Assembly: GCA_017991835.1 (NCBI GenBank)
Contig: JAGOPY010000008.1
Location: 112,501-176,500, forward strand
From: Bacteroidales bacterium
Lineage (GTDB): Bacteria; Bacteroidota; Bacteroidia; Bacteroidales; JAGOPY01
Direction of reading: 5' to 3'
DNA: 64,000 nucleotides
Part shown: positions 1-9,780 of the stretch, one piece after another
Layout: each line of letters starts with the position of its first letter
Numbering within the stretch: position 1 is the stretch's first letter
The notes under the pieces: model-generated
Seen by the model: only the letters and a program-made list of their open reading frames with translations
Database searches by the model: none
What the model was told of the DNA's origin: nothing
Program-made: the position numbers and the translations under genes

Positions 1-2
1 CG

Positions 3-3000
3 AACCAGTACTCGTTTACATTTGGTGCCGGCGCTGTATTGAATGATGTTGTATCATACTATATTGTAGCACAGGATAATGTGTCGCCCACACCCAATGT
101 AGGTGCCAATCCATCCGGTGGCGCGAGTGGATTCAGCTTTAATCCCCCGGCTTGCAGCACTCCTCCGACTACTCCTTATTCATATATTATTGTCGGTGCA
201 TTGTGTGGAAATTATACGGTAGGTGCCGGGCAGGATTATGCGACCCTGACTGCTGCCATTGCCGATATTAATCTCAAAGAAGTGACCTGTCCGGTTACCT
301 TTACCCTGACCGATGCATCTTATTCCTCAGGAGAGACATTCCCCCTGACCATCAATACCATTGCCGGTTCGAGTCCCGTGAATACGGTTACGATCAAACC
401 TGCAAGCGGCGTATTCCCCGTGATCAGCGGAAGCTCCTCAACTGCTTTAATCAAGTTGAACGGAACTCAAAATCTGATCATTGACGGTTCTAACAGCGGT
501 GGAACATCAAGGGATATGACGCTGAACAATACCGTAGCCAGTGGTACGACGGCCGTTGTGTGGATTGGCAGCCTGGGTGCCGGAATGGGTGCTTCCAACA
601 ATGTCGTTAAAAACTGTGTGATCGCCAATGGCTATAATGGTTCAACTTCCTATGGCATTTTTATTGGCGCAGCATCCGGAATAGGAACAACAGGCCCCGA
701 TAACCATAATGTGACCATCATGAATAATGCGATTTCGAAAGCGTATTATGGGATTTACGCCGGTGGTGTCACAACAGGCTTGTTCAATAATCTGACCATT
801 GCTGACAATATCCTTGGCGCAGCTGTTTCGACCGATTACATCGGATATTACGCCATTTACCTGAACGGTGCCAATGCCCCGCTGGTAAAAGGAAATGAAA
901 TCTATAACATGATCACTTCATCTTCGACCAGCCAGACCGGGATCTGGCTCAACGGAGATATTCCGAATGCTGTGATTGACGGTAATAAGATCCATGATTT
1001 GCAGAATAACAACACGGGAGGATGGGGCGCATTCGGCATCAATGTTAATGCCGCGACCGTTACCGGGGCCCTCATTCAAAATAACGTGATCTATAATATC
1101 AATACGATCAATTATTCAGCCTCTTCAACCACCTATAATCCATTCGGTATCCGCCTGGTAGCAGGAGCAAACCATAAAATTTACCATAATACGGTACATT
1201 TGACCGGAACGCAGTTCAATTCAGGGACAGCCGGTTCTTTGTCAGCTTGTTTGTTACTGACAGCTTCCAGCGTGACAGGTCTTGATGTAAGGGATAATAT
1301 TTTCACGAACAACCTGGAAGGATTGGCCGGATCAGCATCATACTGCGTGTATGCTCCTACCGGAACGACCTTTGGCACCATCAATTACAATGATTATTAT
1401 GCTTACGGCACGTACGGTGTTTTAGGTTTCCTGGGAACGGCCCAGACAACGCTTCAGGCCTGGCAGGTCGCTACCGGGCAGGATGCGAACTCTGTATCTG
1501 TCATTCCGAATTATGTATCTTCCACCGATTTTCATCCTACCAATACAGCAATCGATAATCTCGGATTTTACCTGTCGTCTGTGCCAAAGGATTTTGATGG
1601 AATGGCACGCACCAATCCTCCGGATATGGGAGCCTATGAATTCGGAACCAATCCGTTCGTAACGACTGTGGCTGCCACCAATGTCGATTGCGATGGGGCG
1701 ACACTGAATGGCGTAATTAATCCGAATGGATTGATTGTGAATACCTATTTCGATTATGGCTCGGATAACACCTATGGCAACAGTGTTGCCGGTGTCCCTG
1801 CAACTATTTCCGGAACCACAGATGTGGCCGTAAGTGCGGCGTTATCACTTCCTGCCGGATCTACCTACCATTTCAGGATCAGGGGTGTTACCTCCCTCGG
1901 CGTTCACGTTTACGGAGAGGATATGATGTTTACCACCTCAGTTTCCGGACCTCCGGTGGCTGTTACATTGCCAGCTACTGATATCGGTTCAAACTACGCT
2001 ACACTGAACGGAACAGTCAACGCACTTTGTGCTACGACTACCGTAACCTTTGAATATGGTCCGACTGCTGCTTATGGCTTCACGGCTACCGCTGCTCAAA
2101 GCCCGGTTATTGGAGGAAGTAATGTTGCTGTCAGTGCATATTTATCAGGACTGACCGTTGGGCAAATGTATCATTTCAGAGTCAAGGCCGAAAGTGTCAA
2201 TGGAACTACTTATGGTGGTGATCTAACCTTCACGACAGGCGCTAATCCGCCTACTGTTACTACCACAGCTGCAACTAATATAGAAACCAATACGGCTACA
2301 TTGAATGGAATTGTTAATGCCAACGGCCAGGATGCAAACGTGTGGTTTGAATATGGTACTACTGTTGCGTATGGCACTCCAGTAACAGCTATTCCGGCAA
2401 TTGTTTCCGGAAATAATCCTGCAGCTGTTCAAGCCGACATATCTGGACTGATTGCAAATACTCAGTACCATTTCCGTTGTGTAGCCCAGAATATTGGAGG
2501 AACAACTTATGGCAATGACATGGTGTTCAATACAGTATGTCCTTTACCGGGACCTGCAGGTGCAATAGATGGACCTGCATCAGTTTGTGAATCAATTGGT
2601 GGATATGTGTATTCCATTGATCCGGTTGATTATGCCACCGGGTATACCTGGACTGTACCAGCCGGTGCTTCAATTACCGATGGTCAGAATACGACATCTA
2701 TCACTGTTAGTTTTGCCATGGGCGCCCCAGGAGGCAATATCATTGTTGTACCGACAAACATATGTGGTAATGGCCCGGGAAGCAATCTATTCATTACTGT
2801 ACGTCCATTACCTGTTCCCGTTATTATTGGTGAGAACGAGGCTTGTATTACTCATCAGTATACTTATTTTACAACAAGTGACATGTCTGACTATGTCTGG
2901 ACTGTATCTGCAGGTGGTCAAATAATGTCAGGGGCAGGAACTAATAGTATTGTCGTAAAGTGGAATAGTCTGGGTAGCCAGTTTGTTTCAGTTAGCTATA

Positions 3001-4064
3001 CAAACACTTATGGATGCCCGACAGCAAATCCCACTGTTTTCAATGTATCGGTTGGTGCACTTGCAACCCCCAGCATTGCCGGAAGCAACAAGGTCTGCGT
3101 GAATTCGGGGCTGCATGTTTATACGACACAGCAGGGATTCTCCGGTTACCAGTGGACGGTAACAACGGGAGGAACCATTGTCAGCGGACAGGGTACCTAC
3201 CAGATAGAGGTCAACTGGACTGGTGGCGGCAATAAAACTGTCTCTGTCAATTACGCCACTTCCTTTGGATGTTATGCCGCTGATCCGGCTACTTTCGCTG
3301 TAACGGTCATGCCGGTTCCGGCAGTACCGGGTCAGATCACCGGAACCCATGGACTGTGTGCAGGTGCAACCGGCATCAGCTATTCCGTCGCTGCCGTACC
3401 CGATGCACTGGGCTATGTATGGGAACTGCCTTATGGCGCTACTATCGTCGGCGGTGAAAATACCAACAATATCCTGGTAGATTTCGCCCCGGATGCCGCT
3501 TCCGGAAATATCCGCGTGGCTGCCGAGAATTATTGCGGCGTCAGCGGATGGTCACAACCCTATGCTGTCACGGTCAACCCGATTCCGGAAACACCGGAAG
3601 CTACTGTCGATGAGTTCTATATGCTCCATAGCAGCGCTGCCGAAGGCAACCAGTGGTATTTTGAAGGAGAAATGATCGATGGCGCTACGGAACAGGATTA
3701 CCAGGCTACCGAAGAAGGGATCTATTATACGATCGTTACCCTCGAAGGATGCGTCTCTGATCCGTCCAACGAAGTAGATGTGATCTTTGTCGGTATGGAT
3801 GAAATGAACGGAACCGGATTCTCGATCTTCCCGATCCCCAACGACGGTAAGTTCGTTGCCAATATTGCCATTAACGGCGAGGATGTGTTCTCCGTTAAAG
3901 TATACAGCGACCTCGGGGTCAAAGTATATGAGCGGAATAACATCCGGGTGAATGGTAAGGCACAAATCCCTGTCGACCTGAACAATCCCGGTAAGGGAGT
4001 TTATACGGTTGTGCTCCAGGGTGATAACCAGACCTTTACCAGAAAGATGCTGGTCACCCGGTAA
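3..4064 (+). CDS. Giant T9SS-secreted surface protein, 5' end outside window
   Basis: The frame is open from the left edge (codons start at base 3), so the N-terminus and signal peptide lie outside. The visible 1,353 residues run as follows: a beta-helix-like region (about residues 60-540) with many N-x-I/V turns and ending in a PDMGAYEFG motif typical of right-handed beta-helix proteins; three repeats of about 95 residues starting like VTTxAATNI..ATLNG and containing FEYG and YHFR, which resemble fibronectin-III-like modules; about four PKD-like modules with Y.W.VP.GA cores; then a T9SS type A sorting domain (FPIPNDGKF … GVYTVVLQG … RKMLVTR). The protein is expected to be secreted through T9SS and held at the surface, perhaps as an adhesin or glycan-binding protein. 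A strong terminator follows the stop. Module calls come from pattern recognition; the exact function is unknown. Confidence 0.85.
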   Translation, partial: NQYSFTFGAGAVLNDVVSYYIVAQDNVSPTPNVGANPSGGASGFSFNPPACSTPPTTPYSYIIVGALCGNYTVGAGQDYATLTAAIADINLKEVTCPVTFTLTDASYSSGETFPLTINTIAGSSPVNTVTIKPASGVFPVISGSSSTALIKLNGTQNLIIDGSNSGGTSRDMTLNNTVASGTTAVVWIGSLGAGMGASNNVVKNCVIANGYNGSTSYGIFIGAASGIGTTGPDNHNVTIMNNAISKAYYGIYAGGVTTGLFNNLTIADNILGAAVSTDYIGYYAIYLNGANAPLVKGNEIYNMITSSSTSQTGIWLNGDIPNAVIDGNKIHDLQNNNTGGWGAFGINVNAATVTGALIQNNVIYNINTINYSASSTTYNPFGIRLVAGANHKIYHNTVHLTGTQFNSGTAGSLSACLLLTASSVTGLDVRDNIFTNNLEGLAGSASYCVYAPTGTTFGTINYNDYYAYGTYGVLGFLGTAQTTLQAWQVATGQDANSVSVIPNYVSSTDFHPTNTAIDNLGFYLSSVPKDFDGMARTNPPDMGAYEFGTNPFVTTVAATNVDCDGATLNGVINPNGLIVNTYFDYGSDNTYGNSVAGVPATISGTTDVAVSAALSLPAGSTYHFRIRGVTSLGVHVYGEDMMFTTSVSGPPVAVTLPATDIGSNYATLNGTVNALCATTTVTFEYGPTAAYGFTATAAQSPVIGGSNVAVSAYLSGLTVGQMYHFRVKAESVNGTTYGGDLTFTTGANPPTVTTTAATNIETNTATLNGIVNANGQDANVWFEYGTTVAYGTPVTAIPAIVSGNNPAAVQADISGLIANTQYHFRCVAQNIGGTTYGNDMVFNTVCPLPGPAGAIDGPASVCESIGGYVYSIDPVDYATGYTWTVPAGASITDGQNTTSITVSFAMGAPGGNIIVVPTNICGNGPGSNLFITVRPLPVPVIIGENEACITHQYTYFTTSDMSDYVWTVSAGGQIMSGAGTNSIVVKWNSLGSQFVSVSYTNTYGCPTANPTVFNVSVGALATPSIAGSNKVCVNSGLHVYTTQQGFSGYQWTVTTGGTIVSGQGTYQIEVNWTGGGNKTVSVNYATSFGCYAADPATFAVTVMPVPAVPGQITGTHGLCAGATGISYSVAAVPDALGYVWELPYGATIVGGENTNNILVDFAPDAASGNIRVAAENYCGVSGWSQPYAVTVNPIPETPEATVDEFYMLHSSAAEGNQWYFEGEMIDGATEQDYQATEEGIYYTIVTLEGCVSDPSNEVDVIFVGMDEMNGTGFSIFPIPNDGKFVANIAINGEDVFSVKVYSDLGVKVYERNNIRVNGKAQIPVDLNNPGKGVYTVVLQGDNQTFTRKMLVTR

Positions 4065-4101
4065 TGAATTGATTTAGGATCATCATCTGATCCGGAAATT
4101 G

Positions 4102-4137
4102 AAAGAGGCTGCTTGTTCATCAGGCAGCCTCTTTTTT
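4102..4137 (+). terminator. Rho-independent terminator after the T9SS protein
   Basis: An 11-bp stem AAAGAGGCTGC / GCAGCCTCTTT with an 11-base loop is followed by a T run. It lies 38 bases after the stop of the upstream plus-strand gene. The A-rich left side could also let it serve the minus-strand gene that ends at 4189. Confidence 0.8.
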
Positions 4138-4188
4138 GTGGGTCTTCCGACGACTAAAGCCGTCGGTTAATGATTAGAGTCTTAAGAA

Positions 4189-5019
4189 CTAAGGTTTTGG
4201 TGCAAGCTTTACTGTTTTGATCCGTAGCCGGGTCGGGGAGGCCAGTTGGCCAATATCGGGACGATCCTGGGTGTCGCTGCCTGCCTGGCCGCCTGCACCG
4301 GGAGGCGGTCCTCCTCCGGGCATCCCACCGCCGTACATGCCTCCGCCATGCATTCCGCCACCTCCCGGCTGACCACCTCCGGCTGGCATCGCTCCGGTCA
4401 CATCCATGTACCCGGTTTCAAAAGCAATACTGACAGGATGATCGGCTGCACCGGCAATGGATAATCCCATCCGGTCGAGGGCAAGGATTAAACTGACGGA
4501 GAGTTTTCCCCCTTCCATCATTTCAAACCGGCCATTGAAATTTTCATCCATACGGGGATCAATTTCCAGGCTCTCATTCTTTTCTGCAAAACCCTGAAGG
4601 ATCATTAAACCGTTTTTAGCCGCCATCATGGCCATACGGGCTTCTTTACGGTCGCCACGCCCCGGATCGGCCGCAGGCGCAGGCAGTTTGACTGAACTAA
4701 CCGGAAATTCGATGGCATATCTTTTCTTGCCCTTCGCTTCAGGGTCGATCCAGGTGGTCAGGCCAAAACGCATGATCTTTTGGATGGCTGCTTTATCGGT
4801 TGCCACCAGCGTGATATATAACCTTGAATCATCATTTGAAACGAGAAAGAGCATCCCGCTCTTTTCATTATACTGCATCAGGTTTAACAGATCGGCCTCA
4901 TTATCTTTCACGACACCCGGATACCATTTCGATTCGTAGTAAGCTACCTTCTGCGCGTTCACGCTGAGGGCCAGGCAAAACAGAACCGCAGCCAGTATAA
5001 GAATGTTTTTTTTCATCAT
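4189..5019 (-). CDS. Secreted hypothetical protein with Gly/Met-rich tail
   Basis: A 276-residue protein with a clear signal peptide (MMKKNILILAAVLFCLALS, cleaved near VNAQ). The middle (25-200) is soluble with alternating strands and helices. Residues about 213-248 are a low-complexity GGGMHGGG/MYGGGMPGG stretch, followed by a basic end (LRIKTVKLAPKP). It begins 9 bases after the TonB-dependent receptor stops on the same strand, so the two are probably one transcript and the protein may act with the receptor in the periplasm. I do not recognise the family. The low-complexity tail may be a flexible linker or a metal-binding patch (His and Met present), which is inference. Confidence 0.75.
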   Translation of the reverse strand: MMKKNILILAAVLFCLALSVNAQKVAYYESKWYPGVVKDNEADLLNLMQYNEKSGMLFLVSNDDSRLYITLVATDKAAIQKIMRFGLTTWIDPEAKGKKRYAIEFPVSSVKLPAPAADPGRGDRKEARMAMMAAKNGLMILQGFAEKNESLEIDPRMDENFNGRFEMMEGGKLSVSLILALDRMGLSIAGAADHPVSIAFETGYMDVTGAMPAGGGQPGGGGMHGGGMYGGGMPGGGPPPGAGGQAGSDTQDRPDIGQLASPTRLRIKTVKLAPKP

Positions 5020-5028
5020 ATTCTTTTT

Positions 5029-7470
5029 TTAGAAATAAGAATTCATATTGATCACATCGTAGTCACCGTCGAAACTGTCGGCAGATCTTTTGCGGTTGTA
5101 ATTGTTGAATTTATAACTCAGGGCGATATTGAAAACAGGCGCTTTACGCCAGTTTTCGCCGGTTATATAATAGTTTTCGCCTTCACTGGTCTCTTTCATG
5201 TGCCTTGAGTCAAATATATCCCTGATGTTAAGTGTGATCGACAGGTTATTATTAAGCAGATCCTGGCGCGCAGAGAAACCGGTATAAAAGGTCCCTTTCC
5301 GGGTGCCGTCGACAGTTATGGAAGGGCTGTCATAGTTGCCGTTAAGCCTGATTTTAGTCCCTGTTTTCAGATTGGCGGCCAGTTCAAGGCTGGCCATCCA
5401 GTTGGTGCTCCTGCGGGTCTCTATTTCACCGTTTTCCGTTTGATTCAAAGCATAGTCGTAAAGAGAAGCTATCGGATTGATGGTCAGCCAGGTATTGGCT
5501 TTGATATTGCCGGAGGCTTCAATACCCAAAGATCTGTCATTATTGATATTTTCCATCGTTATCATCATCACCCCTTCATCATTTAATTTCTGAACCCTGG
5601 TCATCTTATTGTCGGTCAGCCTGTAATAGGTTTCAATTGTAAGAAATGAGTACCCGAAATATTTCTGGTAATTCAGCTCCATGTTGTGTGAAAATTCAGG
5701 CTCAAGCTGCGGATTGCCGGCAAAACTGCTGAATGCGTCTGAAAACATCGTATAAGGGTTCAGCATATGCCCCCTGGGCCGCTGGACCCGTTTACTGTAA
5801 GAAAGCTGCATCTGCTGGTTATAAGGCAGTTTATAGGTCAGATAGAGGCTTGGGTAAAGATCAAATTTCTCGTAAGGGTAATCGCCACCGCCCGTGACCT
5901 GGTGCAGGTTCCGGTCGGTGTATTCAGCCCTCAGGCCCGCTTTGATGCCAAGTTTTTTAATTTCAGTGGCATACGTCCCATACAGAGCGTAAATATCATG
6001 AGAGAAATCGTACTGATTGCTTTGACCTAAATCCAAGATCCAGCTAGTGTAAAGCGTATCGAAATTTAAATATTCATAATCTTCTTCCGTGCGGTCTATC
6101 CGGAGCTGAAAACCGGCTTCCAGTTTACTCTTATCATTAAAATTATGTTCAAAATCAATATCCCCTCTGAATTCTTTCTCGCTTTCGGTTGTTTTCTGCC
6201 TGTAATTGTAAAGATAAGCGCCTGTTTCACTCCAGGTTGAATCCGAATAATACTGCTGTGTAATCTGTTCCCCGGAATCATCACCCTGGTCAAACGTGAA
6301 CTGTGTAGTCAGTTCGGTCCCTTTCTCATTGAATTTATGGATATCCCTGAGAGTGAACTGGAAAGAGGGGTGATCGGATTCATCGAGGGCATCGGTAAAA
6401 TAGTATTCGCGATCGGTTGCAGTAGAACTCCAGTTTTCATTTCTGGTATCCCCGCCCCTCGACATGCTGAAGAAGCGGTAACTTCCTTCCGCAGTAATCG
6501 TGTTCTTGTCAGTAATACTGTAATCGACACCTCCCTTAACGCTGATGCTTTGCCTTTTCATCAGGTTTTCGGCATTACTTTGCAGGAATTCCGTTGTATC
6601 TCCTATATATGATTCTCTGTAGCTTTCCCGGAACATGGGCATTTCACGGCTTCCAAAATCAGCGCCCAATGAATAGCTGGCTTTCCTGGTCCGGTAGTTC
6701 AACAACAAACTGCCTGAATAGTCGGGGCTGGTGCCGGCACTGAGATTGATGATCCCCGAAAGCCCTTTCAGGCTGTTCTTTTTGGTGATGACATTAATGA
6801 TACCCGCCGTACCATCCGGGTCATATTTTGCGGATGGGTTGGTAATAATTTCGATTTTTTCGATGGTCGATGCCGGAATCTGGTTGAGGGCGTCGCTTCC
6901 TGTCAGGATACTCGGTTTTCCATCGATAAGGACAGTAAATGATGTACTTCCGCGCAGGGCTACGTTTCCCTCAAGGTCAGTAGAAACCGAGGGAATCCTT
7001 TCGAGGACATCAACCGCCGTTCCTCCCTGGGCCTGCAGTTGCTGGTCGACATTCACCACTTTGCGGTCGATCTTATATTCTACCAGTGGCTTATCCGCCA
7101 CGATTTCCACCTCATCCAGGTCGGTCACGTCCGCTTTCAGCATAACCGTTCCGATATCTATCACCGTTCTTTTATCTTCAATTTTTATCCCCTGTACAAA
7201 TATCTTCCGGAAACCCATAAACCGGATGATCAGGTTATATTCGCCAAAATCAATTTTTTTAAACTCAAACAAGCCTTCCGAATTCGTGATCACTCCGTCG
7301 ACCATCATTGAGTCTTTAGATGTATAAAGGGTAACAGTAGCATATTCAACGGGTGTATTGGATAAGCTTTCGATGACTTTACCTTTGATTACTCCGGGGG
7401 CAGCCTCATTGGAAGCGTATAAAGCGCTGAATAACAGAAAGAAATATAAAATTAATCCGATCTTCTTCAT
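5029..7470 (-). CDS. TonB-dependent receptor, OMP_b-brl_3 type
   Basis: An 813-residue outer-membrane receptor. It has a signal peptide (1-19), a CarboxypepD_reg-like N-terminal domain (about 26-110; GVIKGKVIESLSNTPVEYA), a plug domain (about 130-235, with ALRGSTSFTVLIDGKPS and SAKYDPDGTAGIINVITKK) and a long beta-barrel ending in aromatic Phe. Family knowledge: this class takes up substrates too big for porins, energised by TonB. No SusD-like partner lies next to it, so a polysaccharide-utilisation role is not indicated. The partner at 4189 follows after 9 bases. The substrate cannot be told from the sequence. Confidence 0.93.
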   Translation of the reverse strand: MKKIGLILYFFLLFSALYASNEAAPGVIKGKVIESLSNTPVEYATVTLYTSKDSMMVDGVITNSEGLFEFKKIDFGEYNLIIRFMGFRKIFVQGIKIEDKRTVIDIGTVMLKADVTDLDEVEIVADKPLVEYKIDRKVVNVDQQLQAQGGTAVDVLERIPSVSTDLEGNVALRGSTSFTVLIDGKPSILTGSDALNQIPASTIEKIEIITNPSAKYDPDGTAGIINVITKKNSLKGLSGIINLSAGTSPDYSGSLLLNYRTRKASYSLGADFGSREMPMFRESYRESYIGDTTEFLQSNAENLMKRQSISVKGGVDYSITDKNTITAEGSYRFFSMSRGGDTRNENWSSTATDREYYFTDALDESDHPSFQFTLRDIHKFNEKGTELTTQFTFDQGDDSGEQITQQYYSDSTWSETGAYLYNYRQKTTESEKEFRGDIDFEHNFNDKSKLEAGFQLRIDRTEEDYEYLNFDTLYTSWILDLGQSNQYDFSHDIYALYGTYATEIKKLGIKAGLRAEYTDRNLHQVTGGGDYPYEKFDLYPSLYLTYKLPYNQQMQLSYSKRVQRPRGHMLNPYTMFSDAFSSFAGNPQLEPEFSHNMELNYQKYFGYSFLTIETYYRLTDNKMTRVQKLNDEGVMMITMENINNDRSLGIEASGNIKANTWLTINPIASLYDYALNQTENGEIETRRSTNWMASLELAANLKTGTKIRLNGNYDSPSITVDGTRKGTFYTGFSARQDLLNNNLSITLNIRDIFDSRHMKETSEGENYYITGENWRKAPVFNIALSYKFNNYNRKRSADSFDGDYDVINMNSYF

Positions 7471-7554
7471 CTCAACAAATTTTCCGCAAAGAAAAACACA
7501 GTTGATGAAGTAAAAAAATAAAATCGATGAACATGGGCAATTCTGAGGTAAATA

Positions 7555-7592
7555 ATAAAAAAACCGACGGGTAAATCCATCGGTTTATTATT
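7555..7592 (-). terminator. Rho-independent terminator downstream of the W..R-tail protein
   Basis: Read on the minus strand, a 7-bp stem AAACCGA / TCGGTTT with a 12-base loop ends in a run of seven T. It lies 45 bases past the stop of the gene ending at 7637 and separates it from the receptor transcript. Confidence 0.75.
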
Positions 7593-7636
7593 TGTCATTC
7601 AACGGGAGGAATCCGTCGGATGCTGAATTCAGGCAA

Positions 7637-8377
7637 TTAGATGATTTTTCTGAAGCGGACCACGGCAAAGATCAGGATCAGGCCGATGCCGATGAATAAA
7701 GCCCAGTCTGAAACCGGTGTTGCAACCGGTCCGGGTGTGATGCTGCCAAAAGTAACATCATCGAAACCGCATTGGTTAGCGGCGCCGGTGAATGCAACCG
7801 ATTTGGCAGTTCCGGCAAATGAAATACCGACCGCATCCCAATGACAGAAGGTTCCGTTCGGGTCGCCGGTACAATTCAAAGTATAATTAGGCGGGAAATT
7901 TTCCTGTGCCAGCAGATTGCCAGTGCCATCCACGTTATCATAAACATATACGGTAATGCTGCCAGAGCTGGTATAGTAGAAAGAGAATCCGGTGGTGAAT
8001 CCGGCCGGTACATTCATGGTAGTAGCTGCTCCATCCAGGAAAAACATGCAGGAATTCGGGGAAGGTTCATTGGCAAAGTTACCGCTTCCACCTGCATCGC
8101 CGTCGATAATTCCTAGTGTATTGCCACCAAAATAGATTCCGTAATTCGGGCCGGCGCCACCATTGTAAAAGTTACCAATCGGAAGCTGGTCCCCGACACC
8201 TTCAAAGTCAAGCACAATGACTTCGCGGCTGCCGTTTTGCTGGCTGGCTTCGCCCCACGCCCGGATTTGTTCTTCCGTAACCGTTACTTTAGCATCAGGC
8301 AGACAAAAGGTTGGCGCCTGGGCTTTGGCAAAAGTCATAAAGGCCAATGCCACAATAAGGAGTGAATACTTTTTCAT
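7637..8377 (-). CDS. Secreted protein with PxSxW…RxRK C-terminal sorting-like tail
   Basis: A start at 8377 gives 246 residues with a signal peptide (MKKYSLLIVALAFMTFAKAQ); the frame is open further upstream to 8446 but those residues do not fit a signal peptide. The body is probably a beta-sandwich, with a GLLAQENFPPNY-like segment and Cys residues. The end is unusual for this window: a PxSDW motif, a hydrophobic helix of about 16 residues (ALFIGIGLILIFAVV) and a basic cap RFRKII. This tripartite shape (short motif, transmembrane helix, Arg cluster) resembles IPTL-CTERM/PEP-CTERM sorting signals rather than the T9SS domain of the other secreted proteins. Function unknown. Confidence 0.8.
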   Translation of the reverse strand: MKKYSLLIVALAFMTFAKAQAPTFCLPDAKVTVTEEQIRAWGEASQQNGSREVIVLDFEGVGDQLPIGNFYNGGAGPNYGIYFGGNTLGIIDGDAGGSGNFANEPSPNSCMFFLDGAATTMNVPAGFTTGFSFYYTSSGSITVYVYDNVDGTGNLLAQENFPPNYTLNCTGDPNGTFCHWDAVGISFAGTAKSVAFTGAANQCGFDDVTFGSITPGPVATPVSDWALFIGIGLILIFAVVRFRKII

Positions 8378-8525
8378 TTTTATAGATATTAAGTTAATAA
8401 ATGACCTTCTGCTAACAAAAGTAACGTTATCAGTTCGTGAATGCAAGTTTTTGATGTCCGGATAAACTTCATTCGTACATAATTTATTAAAAAAAGATAC
8501 ATTTGATTTTAAATTTTCTGGACAG

Positions 8526-9767
8526 ATGGTTCTGAATTATATCTGGATCGGATTTTTCATTGTCGCATTCCTGATAGGCATCATCAGGCTCATATTTTTT
8601 GCCGATACGGAGATATTCCCGGCATTGATGAACAGCACGTTCGACATGGCCAAAACCGGATTCGAGATTTCGCTGTATCTCACCGGTGCCATGACGCTCT
8701 GGATGGGCCTGATGCGTGTCGGGGAAAAGGGAGGGATTGTGAATTACATGTCGCGTGCGGTCGGGCCCCTGTTCAGGAAGCTTTTCCCTGAAATACCCAA
8801 AGGACATCCCGCGACGGGCTCCATCATGATGAACCTGGCGGCGAATATGCTGGGGCTTGACAACGCCGCCACACCGCTCGGGCTTAAGGCCATGACGGAA
8901 CTTCAGGAGATCAACAAAGACAAAGAGACGGCGTCGAATGCCATGATCATGTTCCTGGTGCTCAATGCTTCCGGTCTGACCATTATTCCGGTCAGCATCA
9001 TGGTTTACCGGGCACAGATGGGAGCCGCCAATCCTTCCGACGTATTTCTCCCGATTTTGCTTGCTACATTCTTTTCCACACTGACCGGAATCATCACCGT
9101 TTCTCTGTTTCAAAAGATCAACGTGTTCAACCGGGTTGTCCTGGCTTATCTCGGGGGATTTACCCTTCTGGTTTCGGGTGTGATCTGGTATTTTTCCACC
9201 ATCAGCCAGGAACAGATCAATACTATTTCATCTTTAGCCGGGAACCTTATCCTGTTTCTGATCATTATCGCGTTCATAACGCTTGCATTCATCAAACGGA
9301 TCAATGTTTACGAAGCATTTATCGATGGAGCGAAGGATGGTTTTTCGGTTGCCGTGAAGATCATACCTTACCTTGTGGCCATCCTGGTGGCTGTCGGGGT
9401 GTTCAGAACCTCCGGTGCGATGGACTACCTGGTTGGCGGGATCAAAGATATTGTGGCATTCCTGGGCGCCGACACCGGCTTTGTGGATGCACTTCCCACA
9501 GCTTTTATGAAGCCGCTTAGCGGTTCCGGAGCCCGGGGGATGATGGTAGAAACCATGAAGCAGTTCGGCGCCGATTCGTTTGCGGGCCGCCTCTCCTGTA
9601 TTTTCCAGGGCGCTGCAGATACAACCTTTTATATTGTCGCCGTTTACTTCGGCTCCGTCAGTATCCGCAAGACGCGTTATGCAATAACGGCCGGGCTCAT
9701 CGCCGACCTGGCGGGTGTGATTGCCGCGATCTTTGTGGCTTACCTGTTCTTCTCCCAGCAGGCCTGA
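8526..9767 (+). CDS. SpmA/SpmB-type nucleoside recognition (Gate) membrane protein
   Basis: A 413-residue integral membrane protein with about ten hydrophobic segments. The N-terminal half carries the SpmA hallmark LGLDNAATPLGLKAM (residues about 118-132). The C-terminal half carries SpmB-like features (GSGARGMMVETMKQFGADS and FQGAADTTFYIVAVYFGS). Bacillus has these as two proteins; Bacteroidota usually have this fused form. Despite the name spore maturation protein, no sporulation is implied; the Gate/nucleoside-recognition family is thought to be transporter-like. It stands alone on the plus strand and converges on the ABC permease, with both stops in one hairpin. Confidence 0.9.
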   Translation: MVLNYIWIGFFIVAFLIGIIRLIFFADTEIFPALMNSTFDMAKTGFEISLYLTGAMTLWMGLMRVGEKGGIVNYMSRAVGPLFRKLFPEIPKGHPATGSIMMNLAANMLGLDNAATPLGLKAMTELQEINKDKETASNAMIMFLVLNASGLTIIPVSIMVYRAQMGAANPSDVFLPILLATFFSTLTGIITVSLFQKINVFNRVVLAYLGGFTLLVSGVIWYFSTISQEQINTISSLAGNLILFLIIIAFITLAFIKRINVYEAFIDGAKDGFSVAVKIIPYLVAILVAVGVFRTSGAMDYLVGGIKDIVAFLGADTGFVDALPTAFMKPLSGSGARGMMVETMKQFGADSFAGRLSCIFQGAADTTFYIVAVYFGSVSIRKTRYAITAGLIADLAGVIAAIFVAYLFFSQQA

Positions 9768-9780
9768 CAGATATCAGGCC
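9761..9780. terminator. Short hairpin holding the stop codons of two convergent genes
   Basis: GGCCTGA-cagata-TCAGGCC is a perfect 7-bp stem. The plus-strand TGA is in the left arm and the minus-strand TGA in the right arm. There is no T run, so termination here is an inference. Confidence 0.4.

Noticed and set aside
6731..7327. Plus-strand open frame of 198 codons
   Set aside because: Antisense to the TonB-dependent receptor, no independent features.
8526..9767. Sporulation gene
   Set aside because: SpmA/SpmB-type proteins are widespread in non-spore-formers and nothing else here points to sporulation.
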